From: Peptostreptococcus russellii
GTDB taxonomy: Bacteria > Bacillota > Clostridia > Peptostreptococcales > Peptostreptococcaceae
DNA length: 64,000 nucleotides
Reading direction: 5' to 3'
NCBI RefSeq assembly: GCF_900110295.1
Contig: NZ_FODF01000004.1
Span: forward strand, 62,001 to 126,000
Below the pieces are notes generated by a model. The model had not been told where the DNA came from, searched no databases, and saw only the letters and a program-made list of their open reading frames with translations. Both the position numbers and the translations under genes were made by a program. Below, in pieces: positions 1 through 10,797 of the stretch (the first letter of the stretch is position 1; the number at the start of each line of letters is the position of its first letter).

Positions 1-514
1 TCTCTTCGTTTGTATATTCTGTAATATTTCCTTCGCAGTCCATTAATCTTGCTGACTTTACTATATTCTTCATCTCTCCACCATAAGCACCTGCGTTCAT
101 TGCCAATGCTCCTCCTAGAGATCCCGGAATACCTGATGCAAACTCAAATCCTGTTAAAGATGCTCTCATAGCCTCTCTACCTATTACTGATAAAAGTGCA
201 CCTGTCTGAACTGTTATTAGATTTCCTTCAATCTTGTAGTCGCTAAAGTTATCTGATAATTCTATTACCAAACCTCTAAAACCACCATCTTTTATTAATA
301 TATTTGTTCCATTTCCTTTTACGAAAAATGGGATATTCTTCTCTGTCGCAAATTTAAAAACAGCCTTTATTTCTTCTTCAGTTGTAGGTCTTACAAGTAT
401 ATCTGCTGGACCGCCAACTCTAAAAGAAATATGCTTGTCCATTGGTTCATCTATAAATATTAATTCTTCACTTATTACTTCCTTTAACGAATCGTACATT
501 TCTTTTTTATCCAT
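1..514 (-). CDS. murB: UDP-N-acetylenolpyruvoylglucosamine reductase, N-terminal part (cut by window edge)
   Basis: MurB is the FAD-dependent, NADPH-using reductase that turns UDP-GlcNAc-enolpyruvate into UDP-MurNAc in cytoplasmic peptidoglycan precursor synthesis. About 171 N-terminal residues are visible. They include the FAD-binding segment around HISFRVGGPAD and the later GIPGSLGGALAMNAGAYG stretch typical of the family. The ATG is at 512-514, preceded by a GGAGGA ribosome site at about 519-524. The C-terminus lies outside the window. It sits 81 bases downstream of hprK on the same strand and is probably cotranscribed. The identification is secure; completeness cannot be judged. Confidence 0.93.
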   Translation of the reverse strand, partial: MDKKEMYDSLKEVISEELIFIDEPMDKHISFRVGGPADILVRPTTEEEIKAVFKFATEKNIPFFVKGNGTNILIKDGGFRGLVIELSDNFSDYKIEGNLITVQTGALLSVIGREAMRASLTGFEFASGIPGSLGGALAMNAGAYGGEMKNIVKSARLMDCEGNITEYTNEE

Positions 515-595
515 TATATCCTCCTTTCAATTTTAAACAATACATACCAACTTATATAATATCTAAAATACGTCAAAATAACAATACTTTTACGT

Positions 596-1543
596 TTATT
601 TTCCTTTATTTTCTATCACATCCGTTAATTTGTTAGAAAATTCTATTGCAGCATCATTTCCTAACTGTCTTTGCCTGTAATTCATAGCTGCAACTTCAAG
701 CACCATGGCGATATTTCTGCCTGGTTTAACTGGAACAACTATTTTTTCAATCTTTGTATCAAGTATATATTCATAATCCTTATCTAGCCCTAATCTATCA
801 TAGTACTTTTCTGGATTCCAACTTTCAAGATAAGCTATCATATCCACTCTTTTTCTAGGGTTTATGCTTCTTGCTCCATAAAGGCTTCTAATATCTATTA
901 TTCCTATGCCTCTTATTTCAAGATAATTTCTCAAAAGTTCTGGAGACTGCCCTATTAAGACACCATCGTCTGAACGCTTTATTTCCACTGCATCGTCTGC
1001 TACTAGTCTATTGCCATTTTGCACAAGTTCTAGCGCTGTTTCAGACTTGCCAATACTACTTTCACCCTTTATAAGAACTCCTACTCCATTTATATCTACC
1101 AAAACTCCATGAACTGTCTGAGTAGGTGCCATTCTTTCCTCAAGATATGAGGATAGCTTATTAATAAACCTTGTAGTTTCCTTCTTAGTTGAACATACTA
1201 TAGTACCCATTTTACTTGCCCACTTGAAGAAATCTTCTCTAAGCTCCATACCTCTAGTTACTATTACTATTGGTATATCATACGAAAAATACTGGCTTAA
1301 AGTATTATCTCTTGATTCTTCATCAAAGTTACCAAAAAAAGTATACTCTGTTTTACCAATTATCTGTATTCTTTCTGGTGTAAAATAATCAAAATATCCA
1401 GCTAGCTGTATTCCAGGTCTATTTATTTCCTTTTCTGTTATTATCATTTTCTCAGCCTTGCCTTCAGGACATATTATTTCTTTTAATTTTAAATCATCTA
1501 TTAATTCTCTAACTGTAACTTTCTTCATTTTCACGCCTTCCAT
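596..1543 (-). CDS. hprK: HPr kinase/phosphorylase
   Basis: HprK phosphorylates and dephosphorylates Ser46 of HPr, linking sugar flux to CcpA carbon catabolite control. The 315-residue product has the family length. His145 lies in the VHGVLVDI segment, the Walker A motif GESSIGKS is at 160-167, Asp-Asp follows in RLVADDAVEI, and the HprK signature LEIRGIGIID is at about 208-217. The loop reads GESSIGKS where many homologues have a second Gly; the essential GKS is intact. The first ATG has a GAGGA site at good spacing. An ATG five codons later (1528) is a plausible alternative and gives the more usual MKKVTVREL start. The gene lies between uvrC and murB, an order also known in Clostridioides. 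Confidence 0.95.
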   Translation of the reverse strand: MEGVKMKKVTVRELIDDLKLKEIICPEGKAEKMIITEKEINRPGIQLAGYFDYFTPERIQIIGKTEYTFFGNFDEESRDNTLSQYFSYDIPIVIVTRGMELREDFFKWASKMGTIVCSTKKETTRFINKLSSYLEERMAPTQTVHGVLVDINGVGVLIKGESSIGKSETALELVQNGNRLVADDAVEIKRSDDGVLIGQSPELLRNYLEIRGIGIIDIRSLYGARSINPRKRVDMIAYLESWNPEKYYDRLGLDKDYEYILDTKIEKIVVPVKPGRNIAMVLEVAAMNYRQRQLGNDAAIEFSNKLTDVIENKGK

Positions 1544-1767
1544 AATTTTTTCCTCATTTTCTTTTAATTAAAGGACTAGGAATCCTTCTTTATATTATAC
1601 TATTTTTTATATTGTTTTTCCTTATTATTAAAGTTTTTATTCTCTAAAATAACATTTTTTTCTTAAAAACAGCATAATATTTTTAATTGCTCTTATACAT
1701 ATTATCAAATATGTATATTTTTACTAACTTTTTATTTTTTCTATTCTATATAATATTAATTTTGCAT

Positions 1768-3582
1768 TTATCTAACTTTTTTAAGATGCTCAAGTATCTT
1801 ATTTGCTAATTCTATATTTATACCCTCTGTCTCTGCTATTTCTTCAGGAGTTGCCTTTTTTACATTGTCTACATCCTTAAACTTCAACATAAGAGCCTTT
1901 TTTCTCTTTGGACCCACTCCAACTACATCATCTAGAGCAGATTTTGTCATTTTCTTATCTCTCAAACTTCTGTGATATGAAATAGAATAATCATGAACTT
2001 CTTCCTGTATTCCTGCTACAAATCGATACAAGCTTGAACTTCTATCAAGCTCTATTGTTTTTTCAAAATTTATTAGCCCCTTAGTCCTGTGTCTATCATC
2101 TTTATACATACCCCAAAGAGGAATGTCCACATTGTTATATTTCATTACTTCTTTAACTGCAGAAACTTGTCCTTTTCCACCATCTAATAGTATTAAATCT
2201 GGATAGTTACCGTGTTTCAATCTTCTATCCAAAACTTCTGCCATAGAAGCATAGTCATCTGGACCTTCTACTGTTTTTATCTTAAATCTTCTATACTCTT
2301 TTTTATCTTTTACACCATCGGTATATACAACCATAGTTCCTATTGAATCAACTCCCTGTATATTGGAAATATCATAGGATTCTATCCTTCTTGGTTTTTC
2401 ATCAAGATTAAGAAGTTCTGCAAGTTCTTCCAATGCGCCAACACTTCTTTTATATTTTTTCTTGTTTAAATCGTCAAACTTTACCAGATACTCATCTGCA
2501 TTTTTTCTAACCATCTTAACTAGAGCCTTTTTTTCTCCCTTTTGAGGAACTCTAATATAAACATTACTTCCCCTTTTGGAAGATAGCATTTCTTCTACTA
2601 TTTGCATATCCATAAATTCTTCCTCTACTATCAGCTCTTTAGGAATATACTCCTGAGACATGTAAAACTGTTTAATAAATGAACCTAGTATTACAGATCT
2701 ATTATTATCCTTTACTCCTTCTAGCATAAAGTTTTCTCTTCCTGAAATTTTACCATTTCTAATAAAGAATACCTGTACACATGCTTCTTCATCAAAGTTA
2801 GCCATTGCAATAACATCTTGATCTGTATCATTTTGCACATTGGATATTTTTTGTTTTTCCATTATATCCCTAAGACTATTTATCTGATCTCTATATCTTG
2901 CAGCTTCTTCAAACTCTAAGTTTTTAGAAGCCTCTTTCATCTTTATTTCCAAAATAGATATCAGATTCTCCTCTTTTCCTGAAAGAAACATTATAATTTC
3001 ATTTATCATTTCTCCATATTCTTCTTTTGAAACACTACCTCTACAAGGTCCTACACATTTTTTAATGTGATAATTCAGACATGGTCTTATTCTATTTTTT
3101 ATGGCTCTATCTATATCTATATTACAAGTTCTAATAGGATACATATCTCTAATAATATCTAGAGTATCATTTACTGCAGCCACATTTGTATAGGGTCCAA
3201 AATATTTAGAACCATCTTTTATTACACGCCTTACTTTTTTTACCCTAGGATAGTCTTCTGCCATTGTAATTTTTATATATGGATATGTTTTATCATCTCT
3301 TAGCAATATATTATATTTTGGCTTATACTTTTTTATTAAATTACATTCTAGTATCAATGCCTCTAACTCTGAATCGGTCATTATATACTCAAAGCTTGCA
3401 ATATTTTTAACCATAGATTTTACTTTATCTGAATGGTTTCTAGAGGACTGGAAGTATTGTCTGACTCTATTTTTTAAAGAAACTGCCTTGCCGACATATA
3501 TTACTTGTCCTTTTTTATTCTTCATCAAATAAACTCCGGGATTTGATGGTAAGGTCTTTAAATGCTCTTGTATATCAAACAA
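1768..3582 (-). CDS. uvrC: Excinuclease ABC subunit C
   Basis: UvrC makes the dual incisions in nucleotide excision repair after UvrB marks the lesion. The 604-residue product is full length. An N-terminal GIY-YIG nuclease domain (PGVYLMKN...VIYVGKA, about residues 15-33) is followed by a Cys cluster (CLNYHIKKCVGPC), a UVR motif that contacts UvrB (about 205-240), the RNase H-like endonuclease domain with LLDGGKGQ, and a C-terminal helix-hairpin-helix pair (VVGVGPKRKKAL). Translation starts at a TTG (3580-3582) behind AGGTGG. It follows uvrA after a terminator, so it probably also has its own promoter. Confidence 0.96.
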   Translation of the reverse strand: MFDIQEHLKTLPSNPGVYLMKNKKGQVIYVGKAVSLKNRVRQYFQSSRNHSDKVKSMVKNIASFEYIMTDSELEALILECNLIKKYKPKYNILLRDDKTYPYIKITMAEDYPRVKKVRRVIKDGSKYFGPYTNVAAVNDTLDIIRDMYPIRTCNIDIDRAIKNRIRPCLNYHIKKCVGPCRGSVSKEEYGEMINEIIMFLSGKEENLISILEIKMKEASKNLEFEEAARYRDQINSLRDIMEKQKISNVQNDTDQDVIAMANFDEEACVQVFFIRNGKISGRENFMLEGVKDNNRSVILGSFIKQFYMSQEYIPKELIVEEEFMDMQIVEEMLSSKRGSNVYIRVPQKGEKKALVKMVRKNADEYLVKFDDLNKKKYKRSVGALEELAELLNLDEKPRRIESYDISNIQGVDSIGTMVVYTDGVKDKKEYRRFKIKTVEGPDDYASMAEVLDRRLKHGNYPDLILLDGGKGQVSAVKEVMKYNNVDIPLWGMYKDDRHRTKGLINFEKTIELDRSSSLYRFVAGIQEEVHDYSISYHRSLRDKKMTKSALDDVVGVGPKRKKALMLKFKDVDNVKKATPEEIAETEGINIELANKILEHLKKVR

Positions 3583-3632
3583 ATTCTTCCCACCTTTCTA
3601 ATTCAAAATATCTATACTTTATATTATACACC

Positions 3633-3663
3633 AAAAAGGGATTGATATAATCAACCCCTTTAT
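3633..3663 (-). terminator. Intrinsic terminator after uvrA
   Basis: On the minus strand an imperfect stem (AAAGGGGTTGAT paired with ATCAATCCCTTT) is followed directly by T residues. It lies 50 to 80 bases beyond the uvrA stop codon and separates uvrA from uvrC. Confidence 0.7.
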
Positions 3664-3714
3664 ATTTATTTATTATTTTTAATCTTTTTCAATATTTTAA
3701 AAAAGATTTTTTTC

Positions 3715-6558
3715 TTACTTATCTAAAACTCTAGAAATATACTGTCCAGTATAGCTTTCTCTTACATTTGCTATTTCTTTAGGAGTTCCTTCTGCAACTA
3801 TTGTTCCGCCTAAATTACCACCTTCTGGACCTAAATCTATTATGTGATCAGCTGTTTTAATAACATCAAGATTGTGTTCTATTACTACTACAGTATTTCC
3901 AGTATCTGCTAATCTCTGTAAAACTTCTATAAGCTTTCTTACATCTTCAGAGTGAAGACCTGTTGTAGGTTCATCAAGTATATATATAGTTCTGCCTGTA
4001 GGTCTCTTACTAAGCTCTGTAGCCAGTTTAATTCTCTGGGCTTCTCCACCTGAAAGCTGAGTTGAAGGCTGTCCAAGTTTGATATAAGAAAGTCCTACAT
4101 CCATAAGTGTCTCTAATTTTCTTTTTATAGATGGTATATTCTCAAAGAATTCCAAAGCCTCTTCAACATTCATATCCAAAACATCTGATATGCTTTTATC
4201 CTTATATTTTACCTGAAGAGTTTCCCTATTATATCTTTCCCCCTTACACACCTCGCAAGGAACATATACATCTGGAAGGAAAAACATTTCTATTTTTAGA
4301 ATTCCATCGCCCTTACAAGCTTCACATCTTCCTCCCTTAACATTAAAGCTAAACCTTCCTTTTTTATAACCTCTGGCTTTTGCCTCATTTGTAGATGCAA
4401 AAAGATCTCTTATCATATCAAATACACCTGTATATGTTGCAGGATTTGATCTAGGTGTTCTTCCAATGGGACTTTGATCTATATTTATTACCTTGTCTAT
4501 ATTCTCTATACCCTTTATTTCTTGGTGTTGTCCCGGTCTGACTCTAGATCTATTCAACTTCTGTGCTAATCCCTTGTGTAAAATTTCATTTACCAAAGTG
4601 GACTTACCTGAACCAGAAACTCCCGTAACACATATAAACTTTCCTAAAGGAAATTTAACATCTATATTTTTAAGATTGTTTTCTTTTGCACCTTTAACTT
4701 CAATAAACTGTCCATTTCCCTCTCTCAATTTTTCTGGAGTTGGGATTGTAATTTCTCCACTTAGATACTTACCTGTTATTGAATTTTTATTCTTTATAAT
4801 ATCTTCAACAGGACCTTCTGCAACTATTTCGCCACCATGAATACCGGCTGCAGGTCCTATGTCTACAATATAATCTGCAGCTCTCATAGTATCTTCATCA
4901 TGTTCGACTACTATCAAGGTATTTCCTATATCTGTAAGTGTTCTCAAAGTTGCTATTAGCTTGTCATTATCTCTTTGATGAAGCCCTATACTAGGTTCAT
5001 CTAATACATATAAGACACCTGTAAGAGCTGAGCCTATCTGTGTTGCAAGTCTAATTCTCTGTGCTTCACCACCAGACAAAGTTCCAGCCTTTCTTGAAAG
5101 AGTAAGATATCCTAGTCCTACATTTTTTAAGAACTTCGCTCTCTCGCCTATTTCTTTTAGTATATCATCTGCAATAAAAGCCTTCTTCTCACTTAGTTGT
5201 AAACTATCAATAAAATATATCAGTTCATCTACAGAAAGGTCTGTAACTTCCATTATATTTTTATCTCCAACCTTCACTGCCAAAACTTCAGCTTTCAATC
5301 TTCTTCCCTTACATCTTGGACATGGTTTTTCAGCCATATAATCTTCTAGCCTATCTCTCATGGCATCAGATTTCGTCTCTTTATATCTTCTATCTATATT
5401 TACAACAACACCTTCAAAATAATTTTTGTGTTCTTTTAGCCCACCGAACTTTGATTCAAATTCAAAGGAAACAATTGTATTTTCCTGACCATATAAAAGT
5501 TCATTTACAAAATCCTCTGGAAGATCCTTAAAGGGAACATCTACTGAAACATTGAATTTTTCACAAAGTGCCAATATCATCTTTGAGTAATATGTATTGT
5601 CATTAAGTCCATTTGTCGACCAAGCTGCTATTGCACCTTGCTTTAGAGTAAGATCTTTATTTGGAACTACTAAATCCACATCTACTTCTTTACTTTCTCC
5701 TAAACCATTACACAAATCACATGCCCCGAACGGAGCATTAAAAGAAAACATCCTAGGTGATAGCTCTTCTATTCCTATTCCATGATCTGGACAAGCAAAT
5801 TTTGTAGAGAAAAGAGTTTCTCTATTTTCTTCACCATCTCTTCCAAGCTCCTGTATTATTACAAGACCATCAGATAGTTTCACCGCTGCTTCAATTGAAT
5901 CGGCAAGTCTAGTTTCAATTCCATCTTTTACAATAATTCTATCTACCACTACATCTATAGTATGTTTTTTATTTTTTTCTAACTCAATATCTTCACTTAT
6001 TTCTCTATTTTCTCCGTCAACTCTAACTCTTACATATCCTTCTTTTTGTATATATTGAAGAGTCTTCTTATGAGCGCCTTTTTGCCCTCTAACCATGGGG
6101 GACAGAATTTGAAGCTTGGCCCTATCTTCATATTCCATTACTTTGTCTACTATTTCTTGTATCGTCATTTGACTTATTAAATTTCCACAAGTAGGACAAT
6201 GTACATCTCCTACTCTTGCATACAAAAGTCTCAAATAATCATATATTTCCGTTACGGTACCTACTGTAGACCTCGGATTCTTTGAAGTAGTTTTCTGGTC
6301 TATTGATATAGCCGGAGAAAGCCCCTCTATACTATCTACGCTCGGTTTGTTCATTTGACCTAAAAATTGTCTTGCATATGAAGAAAGACTTTCGACATAT
6401 CTTCTCTGACCTTCAGCATATATTGTATCAAAGGCAAGAGAAGACTTGCCTGAACCTGACAAACCAGTAAATACAATAAACTTGTTCCTTGGAAGCGTCA
6501 AGTCAACATTTTTTAAATTATTTTCTCTAGCGCCCTTAATTATAATCTGATCGTTCAA
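3715..6558 (-). CDS. uvrA: Excinuclease ABC subunit A
   Basis: UvrA is the DNA-damage-sensing ABC ATPase of nucleotide excision repair; it loads UvrB onto damaged DNA. The 947-residue product has both ABC modules. The first Walker A is GLSGSGKSS and the second GVSGSGKST, each with an LSGGEAQRI signature. Zinc-binding Cys pairs are visible in [12 protein letters not shown] and CEACKGDG...[13 protein letters not shown] at 6562-6564 directly abuts the GGAGGGG ribosome site, so the TTG at 6556-6558, five bases downstream of that site, is the more likely start. It lies between uvrB and uvrC on the same strand, with a hairpin on either side. Confidence 0.96.
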   Translation of the reverse strand: MNDQIIIKGARENNLKNVDLTLPRNKFIVFTGLSGSGKSSLAFDTIYAEGQRRYVESLSSYARQFLGQMNKPSVDSIEGLSPAISIDQKTTSKNPRSTVGTVTEIYDYLRLLYARVGDVHCPTCGNLISQMTIQEIVDKVMEYEDRAKLQILSPMVRGQKGAHKKTLQYIQKEGYVRVRVDGENREISEDIELEKNKKHTIDVVVDRIIVKDGIETRLADSIEAAVKLSDGLVIIQELGRDGEENRETLFSTKFACPDHGIGIEELSPRMFSFNAPFGACDLCNGLGESKEVDVDLVVPNKDLTLKQGAIAAWSTNGLNDNTYYSKMILALCEKFNVSVDVPFKDLPEDFVNELLYGQENTIVSFEFESKFGGLKEHKNYFEGVVVNIDRRYKETKSDAMRDRLEDYMAEKPCPRCKGRRLKAEVLAVKVGDKNIMEVTDLSVDELIYFIDSLQLSEKKAFIADDILKEIGERAKFLKNVGLGYLTLSRKAGTLSGGEAQRIRLATQIGSALTGVLYVLDEPSIGLHQRDNDKLIATLRTLTDIGNTLIVVEHDEDTMRAADYIVDIGPAAGIHGGEIVAEGPVEDIIKNKNSITGKYLSGEITIPTPEKLREGNGQFIEVKGAKENNLKNIDVKFPLGKFICVTGVSGSGKSTLVNEILHKGLAQKLNRSRVRPGQHQEIKGIENIDKVINIDQSPIGRTPRSNPATYTGVFDMIRDLFASTNEAKARGYKKGRFSFNVKGGRCEACKGDGILKIEMFFLPDVYVPCEVCKGERYNRETLQVKYKDKSISDVLDMNVEEALEFFENIPSIKRKLETLMDVGLSYIKLGQPSTQLSGGEAQRIKLATELSKRPTGRTIYILDEPTTGLHSEDVRKLIEVLQRLADTGNTVVVIEHNLDVIKTADHIIDLGPEGGNLGGTIVAEGTPKEIANVRESYTGQYISRVLDK

Positions 6559-6655
6559 AAACACCCCTCCTTTATCTATTCCTATTTATCGTGTTTGTTT
6601 TGCTTTATTCTAATATATCATAATAAATTTTAAATATCCAAAACTTTATATAAAC

Positions 6656-6688
6656 AAGAACACCCTTGGCATTACCAGGAGTGTTCTT
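6656..6688 (-). terminator. Intrinsic terminator after uvrB
   Basis: An inverted repeat (AGAACAC ... GTGTTCT with further imperfect pairing) lies about 80 bases downstream of uvrB. The minus-strand side continues into GTTTATATAAAG. The T tract is weak, so termination may be partial and uvrA may receive read-through. Confidence 0.6.
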
Positions 6689-6764
6689 AAATAATCTATT
6701 ATATTATTACCTGTTTTTCATATATTTAAAACAGTAAACTTGTAAATCACTTTTTTATTTTAAA

Positions 6765-8738
6765 TTACAACTTTTTTTCAAGTTCCATTATTTTATCTCT
6801 TAGCTGTGCCGCCTTTTCAAATTCTAGTTTTTCAGCCGCCTCCATCATTTCTGATTTAAGAATAATAATTGCATCTCCTATATCAGCCTTATCTTTCAGC
6901 TTACTTACATTGCTCAAATCATAACTTCCTTCTTCTTCTGCAATCTTAGTTGCTTCTATACTATCTCTAATTTCCTTGTGTATAGTTTTAGGTGTTATAT
7001 GATGTTTTTCATTATATGCAGACTGTATCGCTCTACGTCTTTCAGTTTCTGTAATTGCTTTATTCATAGAATCAGTAACCCTATCTGCATACATTATTAC
7101 TCTACCATCTGCGTTTCTAGCGGCACGCCCTATGGTCTGTATTAAAGATGTTTCAGATCTCAAGAAACCTTCCTTATCTGCATCTAGTATAGCTACAAGT
7201 GATACTTCTGGAATATCAAGACCTTCTCTTAAAAGGTTAATTCCTACCAAAACATCAAATTTTCCTAGTCTTAAATCTCTTATTATCTCTGTTCTTTCTA
7301 GAGTAACTATATCAGAATGTAGATATTTGACCTTGATTCCCAATTCTTTTAAATAATTTGTAAGATCTTCACTCATTTTCTTTGTAAGTGTTGTTATCAA
7401 TACTCTTTCGCCCTTTTCAATATTCTTATTTATTTCAACTACAAGGTCATCGATTTGATTTTCAACAGGTCTTACACTTATTATAGGATCCAAAAGTCCC
7501 GTAGGTCTGATTATCTGTTCTGCAAATACCTGAGAATGCTCCATTTCATAAGGTCCTGGAGTAGCCGTAGTAAATAAAATTTGATTTATATTTTCCTCAA
7601 ATTCTTCAAAATTAAGAGGTCTATTGTCATAAGCTGATGGAAGTCTAAATCCATTTTCTATAAGAGATTTCTTTCTAGATTGATCTCCTGCATACATTCC
7701 TCTAACCTGTGGTATAGTAACATGAGATTCATCTACTATAATAAGATAGTCATCTGGAAAAAAGTCCATTAATGTGTATGGTTTTTCTCCTTTTTCTCTA
7801 GAAGTAATATGCCTTGAATAGTTTTCTATCCCCTGACAAAATCCTATTTCTCTCAACATTTCTATATCATAATTAGTTCTTTGTTCAATTCTCTGAGCTT
7901 CCAAAAGTTTATCATTGTCTTTAAAGTTTTTAATTGTATCCTCTAGCTCAACTTCTATAGTTTTTATCGCTGACTCAATTCTTTCAGGAGTTGTTACATA
8001 GTGAGATGCGGGGAATATTACAACATGATTTCTTTCGCCTACTACTTTTCCCGTTACATAGTCTATTTCTGTGATTCTATCTATTTCATCTCCAAAGAAC
8101 TCTACTCTTATTGCTCTTTCATCATTTCCAGCAGGGAATATTTCCAATATATCTCCCCTAACTCTAAAAGTACCTCTTACAAAGTTTATATCATTTCTTT
8201 CATACTGTGTTTCCACAAGTTTTTTAATAACTTCATCTCTATCTTTTATCATACCTGGTCTTAATGATAACATCAGCTCTTTATAGTCTTTAGGATCACC
8301 CAAGCCATAAATACATGAAACTGAAGATATAATTATTGTATCTCTTCTTTCAAGTATTGCTGCAGTGGCAGAGTGTCTTAATTTATCTATTTCATCATTT
8401 ATACTGGCATCTTTTTCTATATATGTATCGCTGTGTGCAACATAGGCTTCCGGTTGATAATAGTCATAATAGCTAACAAAATACTCTACTGCATTTTCTG
8501 GAAAAAACTCTTTAAACTCACTATAAAGCTGAGCTGCCAAAGTTTTATTATGTGCAAGTATCAAGGTTGGCTTTTTAACCTTTTGAATAATATTTGCCAT
8601 GGTGAAGGTTTTTCCCGAACCTGTTACACCTAGCAAAGTTTGATATTTGTTTCCTTTATTTATGGACTCTGCAATTTTTTCTATAGCCTGAGGCTGATCT
8701 CCTGTTGGCTTATAGTCTGAAACTAATTTAAATTCCAT
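6765..8738 (-). CDS. uvrB: Excinuclease ABC subunit B
   Basis: UvrB is the damage-verifying helicase-like subunit of nucleotide excision repair. The 657-residue product has Walker A GVTGSGKT (37-44), the beta-hairpin region with the tyrosine-rich [11 protein letters not shown], the DESH box (LIIVDESHV), superfamily 2 motifs V and VI ([22 protein letters not shown]) and a C-terminal UVR motif ([17 protein letters not shown]) that binds UvrC. The ATG overlaps the stop of the preceding small gene as TAATG, with a purine-rich GAGGAAGAG ribosome site inside that gene, so the two are translationally coupled. Confidence 0.97.
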   Translation of the reverse strand: MEFKLVSDYKPTGDQPQAIEKIAESINKGNKYQTLLGVTGSGKTFTMANIIQKVKKPTLILAHNKTLAAQLYSEFKEFFPENAVEYFVSYYDYYQPEAYVAHSDTYIEKDASINDEIDKLRHSATAAILERRDTIIISSVSCIYGLGDPKDYKELMLSLRPGMIKDRDEVIKKLVETQYERNDINFVRGTFRVRGDILEIFPAGNDERAIRVEFFGDEIDRITEIDYVTGKVVGERNHVVIFPASHYVTTPERIESAIKTIEVELEDTIKNFKDNDKLLEAQRIEQRTNYDIEMLREIGFCQGIENYSRHITSREKGEKPYTLMDFFPDDYLIIVDESHVTIPQVRGMYAGDQSRKKSLIENGFRLPSAYDNRPLNFEEFEENINQILFTTATPGPYEMEHSQVFAEQIIRPTGLLDPIISVRPVENQIDDLVVEINKNIEKGERVLITTLTKKMSEDLTNYLKELGIKVKYLHSDIVTLERTEIIRDLRLGKFDVLVGINLLREGLDIPEVSLVAILDADKEGFLRSETSLIQTIGRAARNADGRVIMYADRVTDSMNKAITETERRRAIQSAYNEKHHITPKTIHKEIRDSIEATKIAEEEGSYDLSNVSKLKDKADIGDAIIILKSEMMEAAEKLEFEKAAQLRDKIMELEKKL

Positions 8739-9145
8739 TATCTCTTCCTCTTCTTGTTCTCAACATACTCGATCATCTCTTCTGCAAGTTCTCTAGTAAT
8801 GTCGCCTTCTATATTAAATAAATATTCCTTGCCCCAATCGCTTAAAAGATGTAGATATTCTTCACCCTCTTTTTCAATTAGTTCTATTTTTTCTATATCT
8901 ACTATTGGTATGTCTAATTTCGTAATCTTTTTCGGCATACTTCCGTGAAGACTTTTTCTACTGTATTCTGCAAAAAAAGTTTCTTCAGTAAGATATAAAG
9001 TATACAAGTCTGGAACTGGACCAGAGGTTCTATTATGTCCTAATAGTGAATTTGCAACCATATTTGTTCCAAGATTTGTTCTGTTTAATTTTCTGTATGT
9101 TGTAAAACTAACTACTACATTTTCTTCATTATATTTTGCTGTCAT
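8738..9145 (-). CDS. Small protein of unknown function coupled to uvrB
   Basis: A 135-residue soluble protein whose family I cannot name. It has a mixed beta and turn-rich composition that ends in an amphipathic helix ([20 protein letters not shown]). The alternating hydrophobic pattern around [17 protein letters not shown] could fit a pleckstrin-homology-like barrel, but that is a guess. It has a strong GGAGGTG ribosome site and its stop codon shares a base with the uvrB start. Coupling suggests cotranscription with uvrB, not necessarily a repair role. Confidence 0.75.
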   Translation of the reverse strand: MTAKYNEENVVVSFTTYRKLNRTNLGTNMVANSLLGHNRTSGPVPDLYTLYLTEETFFAEYSRKSLHGSMPKKITKLDIPIVDIEKIELIEKEGEEYLHLLSDWGKEYLFNIEGDITRELAEEMIEYVENKKRKR

Positions 9146-9327
9146 ATTAAGTACACCTCCAATTATATTATGTTAACTATATTTTACCATATATTTTTGA
9201 ATGTTGTATTTATTTTTCTTATATTGTAAAATATAATGTAATTATTACATGGTCTTTTCAGGGCTTTATTTACCGTTTAATTGAAGGTCTACGATTTTAA
9301 GATATATCACTTAACAGGAGGTAGTAA

Positions 9328-10575
9328 ATGGAAAATAGATTTAAAACAAAACAAAATGTCTATTTAATTTTAATAGTACTTGGTATTGTACTAGCAGTTG
9401 CTTTAAATGCAAAAGATGTGTTAATAAAATTTTTTGGATTTTTAGGCATATTTAAGCCAATTTTCCTTGGCTGCGTAATAGCCTTTATACTTAATATAGT
9501 AGTTTCACTTTGGGAAAAAATATTTTTTCCAAACACAAAGAGCAAGTATCTTCAGAAAAGTAGAAGAGGAATATGCATCCTTCTATCTTTTTTATCTGTT
9601 ATTTTGATACTATATCTTGTTTATATGCTTGTAGTGCCACAGCTTTCAAAATCGATTGCTGTTATATCTAATAAGTTCCCTGATCTTTACGAAAGTATTC
9701 GTGATGAAGCTATTAAACATTCCAGCTCTCTACCTACGATCAGAGAAAAACTTCTTTCTTCTGATAAAACTGGTCAAGAGGCTATTCAAAAACTTATTGG
9801 AACTCTTTCAATATGGACAAGTAATATATTTAATATTATAGGCTCTGTATTCGGTGTAATGGCAGATTTTGTTATGTCAACAATTATAGCTATATACCTT
9901 GTTGCTGGAAAAGAAACTCTTGGAAGACAGTTTAAGAAGCTATTCAAAAGATTCCTTCCTGAAGGTTTCACTAAAAAAATGTACTATGTTTTAGATATTG
10001 CAAATTCGACTTTCGCTTCATTCTTTACAGGTCAGTTTATTGAGGCTATTATATTAGGAAGTTTGTGTACTGTCGGACTCTTTATCTTTAGATTCCCATA
10101 TGCACCGATGATTGGATCTGTAGTAGGCTTTACTGCCCTAATACCTTTAATAGGAGCATATATAGGAGGGGCCTTTGGATTTTTTATGATTTTAACTCAC
10201 AGTCCAATACAGGCTATTTTATTTATAGTTTTCCTAGTAATTTTACAACAGATAGAAGGTAATTTAATTTATCCTAGAGTAGTCGGTGGTTCTGTAGGGC
10301 TTCCTGGAGTCTGGGTAATTATCGCAATTATTATAGGTGGTGGATTGGCAGGTATTGCTGGAGTATTCTTTAGTGTTCCTGTTACAGCAACTATTTATAA
10401 AATCTTAAAAGCTGCAGTAAATGACGGTGGAGAACCTATTAGTAAGGATTTTCTATCATCTCATGGAAAAATATCTGCAGATATAAAGATTTCTATAGAT
10501 GAGGAAGAAACTATTTCAGAATCGGAAGACAAATCTTACGATTACGATACTTCAAATAACAATATTGAAAAATAA
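9328..10575 (+). CDS. AI-2E family (UPF0118) permease
   Basis: A polytopic membrane protein of 415 residues of the AI-2E transporter superfamily, whose members include AI-2 exporters, YdiK-type proteins and Na+/H+ antiporters; the substrate cannot be read from sequence. Two hydrophobic segments lie at the N-terminus (about 10-65), another near 80-105, then a soluble middle part and four or five helices between about 165 and 345. The conserved GxxVGFTALIPLIGAYIGG and PRVVGGSVGLPG blocks are diagnostic. The acidic hydrophilic tail (about 370-415) is cytoplasmic-looking. The start has a perfect AGGAGGT site. It is monocistronic and ends at a strong terminator. Confidence 0.88.
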   Translation: MENRFKTKQNVYLILIVLGIVLAVALNAKDVLIKFFGFLGIFKPIFLGCVIAFILNIVVSLWEKIFFPNTKSKYLQKSRRGICILLSFLSVILILYLVYMLVVPQLSKSIAVISNKFPDLYESIRDEAIKHSSSLPTIREKLLSSDKTGQEAIQKLIGTLSIWTSNIFNIIGSVFGVMADFVMSTIIAIYLVAGKETLGRQFKKLFKRFLPEGFTKKMYYVLDIANSTFASFFTGQFIEAIILGSLCTVGLFIFRFPYAPMIGSVVGFTALIPLIGAYIGGAFGFFMILTHSPIQAILFIVFLVILQQIEGNLIYPRVVGGSVGLPGVWVIIAIIIGGGLAGIAGVFFSVPVTATIYKILKAAVNDGGEPISKDFLSSHGKISADIKISIDEEETISESEDKSYDYDTSNNNIEK

Positions 10576-10585
10576 ATAATATATA

Positions 10586-10645
10586 AAATAATCAGCAAGA
10601 GAGGAGCACTCCATGTGGTGAGCTCCTCCCTTGCTGATTATTTTA
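10586..10645 (+). terminator. Strong intrinsic terminator of the AI-2E gene
   Basis: A long near-perfect hairpin pairs AAAATAATCAGCAAG with CTTGCTGATTATTTT, with an inner GGAGC/GCTCC arm. It begins 11 bases after the permease stop and ends in TTTT. Confidence 0.88.
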
Positions 10646-10797
10646 TAGAAAAAGTTTCTATATAGCTTTTTATAAGAACCATAATATAGAATTATGAATC
10701 TTGTCAATTATATATTATAAAGCATATTTAAATTTTAATATATATACTTTACTATATTCTACATCTACTGATTACTTTATTCAAGCTAATGGCATAT